From NCBI GenBank assembly GCA_934045075.1, contig OW203734.1, forward strand, positions 11,419,516-11,483,515: 64,000 bases of DNA, written 5' to 3'. The notes under the pieces are model-generated. The model was not told the DNA's origin, did no database searches, and saw nothing but the letters and a program-made list of their open reading frames with translations. Positions 60,566 to 64,000 of this stretch are shown piece after piece. A program made the translations under genes and the position numbers. The stretch is from Yponomeuta sedellus (lineage: Eukaryota > Arthropoda > Insecta > Lepidoptera > Yponomeutidae). The first letter of the stretch is position 1, and the number at the start of each line of letters is the position of its first letter.

Positions 60566-61359
60566 TTATTATTACGTTGAAACAAATTGATTTCATGTCA
60601 TTAGTTGTGGAGGTCAGAAGCGTGAGCTGGCTCACTTAACTGTATTCTTGGTGGAGGAAACAGATCCTTACAGTATAAAAAAAGTTTGTTTTCATGAGTA
60701 GACAATTATTACCAGTTTCGCTAGACCAATCTGCTACGCCCTATATGTAAAACATTGGTCACTCAGTTTGTTGGTTCAACTTTTGAATGCAGATCTGTGC
60801 ATATTGGGCATATTCCCACCCGCTGTTTTTCATATATATTTTTTGATATATTTTTTTCAAACAAGTCCTTTACATTTTTTTACATCTATATAGCCGATCT
60901 CGAAAACCTATTTATTATTGTGCATAAGTCCATAATCATCAACTGATGGATGTCGGCCTCCCGCAATGTCCCTCCTCGTCCTATCCAGCCGCCCATAGGT
61001 AATACGCCTAGATGGTCGTAGTTTAACAATTACAGACGTTTTCAATGCGTCACTATGAAAAAAAGAGGTCGTGGGTTCAATTTCCACAGATGGACGCCGT
61101 ATTTTGTAAAGATGGCTCCAGTCTTTATTTTATAACATTTCCGTAACGCATCGCAGGGGTAAAAATTGGTTAGGGTAAAAATTATTGTGTTGTGTGGACG
61201 TTATTTATTTCTCGTTATTTTTATTAGTAAGCTAATGTCTTATATTTATTTACCTTAATATCTGCAAAAAATCTCTATTACCTTTACTAGGTATATCAGT
61301 ACTTAACAGAACTGATAATACCCAGCGTATTATGGAAAAAATTGTGTGTTAGGCTTGAC
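60566..61359. other. mostly unassigned
   Basis: 60950-61020 (AACTGATGGATGTCGGCCTC, CCGCAATGTCCCTCC) resembles a decayed minus-strand RTE 3' end (compare 7487-7530). AGGTCGTGGGTTCAATTTCC at 61066 is B-box-like. Otherwise nothing. Confidence 0.35.
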
Positions 61360-61515
61360 ATTTAGTGTATGTATGTAGGTGCTGGGCAAGCCTACGCCAT
61401 CTAAAACGATATGCCAGGCACTGCAGCGTCCGAGTGGTCACCCCTCTAGTGTTAGTGAAGGTACCACTGGACGCTGTATAAATCATCTCATTACGTAGAT
61501 GAGGCCAACGTTTTA
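61360..61515. repeat. dispersed repeat shared with 28725
   Basis: GCCAGGCACTGCAGCGTCCG, AGTGGTCACCCCTCTAGTGT, TAGTGAAGGTACCACTGGAC, GCTGTATAAATCATCTCATT. Slightly longer than the copy at 28725. Confidence 0.5.
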
Positions 61516-61737
61516 AGTGTGTATGGGTAAAGGCCGTTTCGCGTCCATTTGGCCTGCATCGCACTGTCTACAATCAGTCATTGTAGAGCTTTTATCTGTA
61601 TGGATAAAGCAAATGGGCCGGGCGTAGGTAAATAGATTTTGTACTGATGCGCTGTTGGAAGCAAACATCGTGCATTTGAATGGAAAACCCACAATAATAT
61701 GCTTTTAGTTTTATAGGGTATTGCCGAAAGACTTTTT

Positions 61738-61903
61738 ATTAAAACTGTTTTTATACGGATTTCACTCGTTTATTATATTTTTTACAATTTTCCGACGTTT
61801 CGGCATTTTTACAGGTGCCGTGGTCTCGGATGACTGAGGTGACAGGTGACGTATAAAAACAGTTTTAATTATGTCTAGTGCTCGTGTTAACCTTAGAAAA
61901 TTC
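61738..61903. mobile_element. foldback element, short form
   Basis: ATTAAAACTGTTTTTATACG at the left pairs with CGTATAAAAACAGTTTTAAT at the right. The left inner part TCACTCGTTTATTATAT, TTTTACAATTTTCCGACGTT is single here, its partner deleted. Ends with TATGTCTAGTGCTCGTGTTA, as at 30630. Confidence 0.7.
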
Positions 61904-61954
61904 TAGACTTTTTATTGTTTAATTTTCCTTTTTATAGATATTGTTTTTTTACTA

Positions 61955-62062
61955 AGAGGAAGGTGCGTGCGTGCACGTTACGACTAATAAACGTTGATGA
62001 ATGATGAAGGCAGACCCTAGTCCCTGCTTGCCCCTCTGGAATCAGGTGAGAGGTTATGTTGT
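61955..62062 (+). pseudogene. element E C-terminal scrap
   Basis: GGTGCGTGCGTGCACGTTAC, GACTAATAAACGTTGATGAA, TGATGAAGGCAGACCCTAGT, CCCTGCTTGCCCCTCTGGAA, TCAGGTGAGAGGTTATGTT. Coding sense lost by indels. Confidence 0.6.
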
Positions 62063-62116
62063 TTTTTTTACTATTTGTGATAGAGATGTAATGTCAAAGT
62101 CTGAAGTGTTGAATAA

Positions 62117-62292
62117 ATATTAAAAACCTATTTAGAGACTAAAAATTTCACCCATGCCGGAATTCGAACCCGCGACCTCTGGCTATCCAAGCCAGCGCTC
62201 TTTCCAACTGAGCTAATGGGCGGCTCACCGGCATCAGTGAAATTTCGAACCTCTTTACAATATTCTCTATATTACGTACAGGCAGCGTAATA
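62117..62292 (-). mobile_element. SINE S monomer without tail
   Basis: Plus strand ATTAAAAACCTATTTAGAGA, CGACCTCTGGCTATCCAAGC, CAACTGAGCTAATGGGCGGC, GCATCAGTGAAATTTCGAAC and TACGTACAGGCAGCG. Head, core and body on the minus strand, with the A-rich tail absent. Confidence 0.75.
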
Positions 62293-62814
62293 CAACAATA
62301 TTTCTAAAGACAACAATAAAAGGTCTGTCGCCTACGTACAATAGATTTGCAGATCAGCTAAGTTAGGGTTTTTCAAGTGTGTAAATATTTACTGTTTTAC
62401 TTCCATGAATACTTTAAACATTGAAAGCTAGGTTTTAGCTACAAACATGAGAAAACAGTTTACGCAAAGACGATTCAAAATGGGCGAAGTTCCCCGACCT
62501 GCCGAAAGGAATTGCTAGATAAAACGGTTTTTTGATACTGACCCTTAATATGTTAGGTGTAGTATCGTTTTTCGTATAGTTTAGGAATCGCTTGTGTCGG
62601 TACATATTTAATGAGCTAAGTTTCCTTTCACTACAAAAAAAATGCTAGAGAAAACCAACTTAGCTTTTTTTGTTTTTGTGGCAGTTGAGAAAACTCGCGC
62701 GAAGTACTCGACATTACAGCAATAAGTCCGACGCATTGCCATCGTGAAGTTTACTTATGGGGAATAAACGTATTAATAATAATTATATTAAGAATGCTAA
62801 CTTAATTAAATATA
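62293..62814. other. unassigned interval
   Basis: No feature recognised. Confidence 0.35.
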
Positions 62815-63130
62815 GAGAAGTGCTCGTGGCCTAGTCTAGAAGCGCCAGTAGCCTAATCTAACCCTTGTGATTGGAATCAATAACTCGAGTTAAAAAACAA
62901 CAGGCGCGGTCAGGTGCTGCATAGGTAACCGTCCTGTGACTACCGCTAGTGGTTTTTTTCCGAGCGCTTCCGTGCTTCGCAAGACACGTTGAGCCATTGG
63001 TGCCAGCTGTCATGTAATAGCAGTGGTTAAGCCATGTTAGAGGGCTTAAGCGGCTTGATAACTTCTGATAGTAAGGCCCACCACTGTCTTACAATCCTCC
63101 CGAACTTTGTATCCGTGGTGGAAAGATGAT
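62815..63130 (-). repeat. B repeat
   Basis: GTGCTCGTGGCCTAGTCTAG, TTGTGATTGGAATCAATAAC, GTCCTGTGACTACCGCTAGT, GAGCGCTTCCGTGCTTCGCA, GTAATAGCAGTGGTTAAGCC, CACCACTGTCTTACAATCCT. It begins with a stuttered CTCGTGGCCTAGTCTAG / GCCAGTAGCCTAATCTA repeat. Confidence 0.65.
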
Positions 63131-63409
63131 ATAAAATAATATTCTATAATATAAAAATGAATTGCTGAAACTGTTGGTAAGCGCAAATCTCGAGAGCAGC
63201 TGAGCCGATTTCGCTAATTCTTTTTTTAGAATATTCCTTGAAGTACGAGGATGGTTCTAACAGAGAGAAAACTAGAAAAAAAAGTCAAACAATCGACTGT
63301 TAGGCGGTACGAAGTTTTAGTTAGTAGTTTATAATAAATATAATAATAATAATACAGAAAAATACATACACACACTACTCTAGTACACATACACAGTTCA
63401 TGAATTTGC
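63131..63409. other. unassigned; possible common repeat end
   Basis: 63160-63225 (AATTGCTGAAACTGTTGGTA, CTCGAGAGCAGCTGAGCCGA, TTTCGCTAATTC) has the wording of a widespread lepidopteran repeat. One copy only; low certainty. Confidence 0.35.
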
Positions 63410-63525
63410 ACCTGTTTCCCGGAGGGGTAGCCAGAGACCAGGATTTGCCACTTGCCACGATTCTGGGAGGCCCCTTTCGCTTCATCAACGTTAATTAGTC
63501 TTGCATGCGACCACGCCGGTGGCAG
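63410..63525 (-). pseudogene. element E C-terminal scrap
   Basis: Plus strand CACCTGTTTCCCGGAGGGGT, AGCCAGAGACCAGGATTTGC, CACTTGCCACGATTCTGGGA, CTTTCGCTTCATCAACGTTA, CATGCGACCACGCCGGTGGC is the inverse of 23690-23815 with small changes. Confidence 0.65.
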
Positions 63526-63794
63526 GTAGGCACTTGTTATCTTGTCCTTTGTTAGTGCAGCTACGAGTATGTAATAAATATTGTTCATTATGTAATACTT
63601 TAATAAGTGATATTTTCTATACTGTTATTTACTGTGTTAATATAGTATTCTTGTACGATTATGTACGATTGCGTAGTCTCTACTCATTGGCCAAAAATCA
63701 AAGTAAATGCATGAATACATACAATTATTAAATGCGTGATTAAAGTGCCGTCTCTACAGTTGTTACACTGATAAATACTTCAAAACGTGAGTCG

Positions 63795-63912
63795 GATCGA
63801 TATCAACCCTTCGTATGTCCACACTGCTGGCGCACGGGTCTCTTCCTGCATTGCAGGAAGTTTAGGCCATACTCCATCACATGAGCCAAGTTCGGGTTGG
63901 TGGAGAAAAATA
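63795..63912 (+). repeat. B repeat, proximal part
   Basis: GATATCAACCCTTCGTATGT, CCACACTGCTGGCGCACGGG, hairpin CTTCCTGCATTGCAGGAAG, CATCACATGAGCCAAGTTCG, GGTTGGTGGAG. Ends abruptly at 63905. Confidence 0.65.
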
Positions 63913-64000
63913 GCGCCAAAGTAATTATAAGGAAAGACATCCTTGTAAAATACGAAATATTTTATTCAACGCAGGAGTCCAACTCGGACATTTTTTGGAT

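Overview
The window reads as insect nuclear DNA, most probably from a moth or butterfly (Lepidoptera). It is AT-rich and I find no host gene I can support. It is packed with decayed transposable elements of types common in lepidopteran genomes: RTE-type and CR1/Jockey-type non-LTR retrotransposon fragments, a dead mariner, several tRNA-derived SINE families, and many short inverted-repeat (MITE-like) elements. The order-level assignment is inference; the element identities rest on protein motifs and repeated segments visible in the sequence. Every protein-coding trace belongs to a mobile element, and all of them are 5' truncated or broken. No rRNA, functional tRNA, CRISPR array or bacterial-type operon was seen.

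Layout. 0-5 kb: detached 3' ends of non-LTR elements, then a 5'-truncated CR1-like element (about 1861-4690) with a broken reverse transcriptase. 5-9.6 kb: a repeat family (label Q) with long direct and inverted repeats, an RTE 3' fragment inserted in it with a target-site duplication (TSD), a TIR element and a 179-bp tandem duplication. 9.97-11.1 kb: a mariner with frameshifts. 11-18 kb: mostly anonymous sequence. 18.2-19.2 kb: three tandem 346-bp units. 19-32 kb: dense SINE, B-repeat and RTE debris. 32-43 kb: sparser, with SINE S copies and MITEs. 42.8-44 kb: a GC-cored TIR element and a Tc1-like remnant holding a (TA)n array. 44-58 kb: nested MITE/SINE insertions, a 536-bp foldback, a 243-codon RTE fragment and a six-unit minisatellite. 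58-64 kb: more SINE, B-repeat and retrotransposon tails.

Local labels used here: SINE S (tRNA-like core, tail with a GCACGGGTTAGTGC motif); SINE C (starts near GCGGTGGTAGCG); SINE D (starts near ATGGCGCAGCGGTAG); B repeat (hairpin-rich, has CTTCCTGC-loop-GCAGGAAG); element E (retrotransposon whose protein ends in YPSGI or similar); Q (inverted-repeat family with CACCAATGGAA); M (MITE with ends GGCCAGTTTCTGAATT).

How the parts relate: the non-LTR elements are the likely source of reverse transcriptase for the SINEs, and one SINE type carries an RTE 3' end as its own tail. The most unusual signal is that SINE S repeatedly inserted as partly or wholly inverted (foldback) copies, several with clear TSDs and each with a different inversion junction. 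A second is a short 3'-UTR stem-loop shared by several non-LTR fragments whose two sides co-vary between copies.
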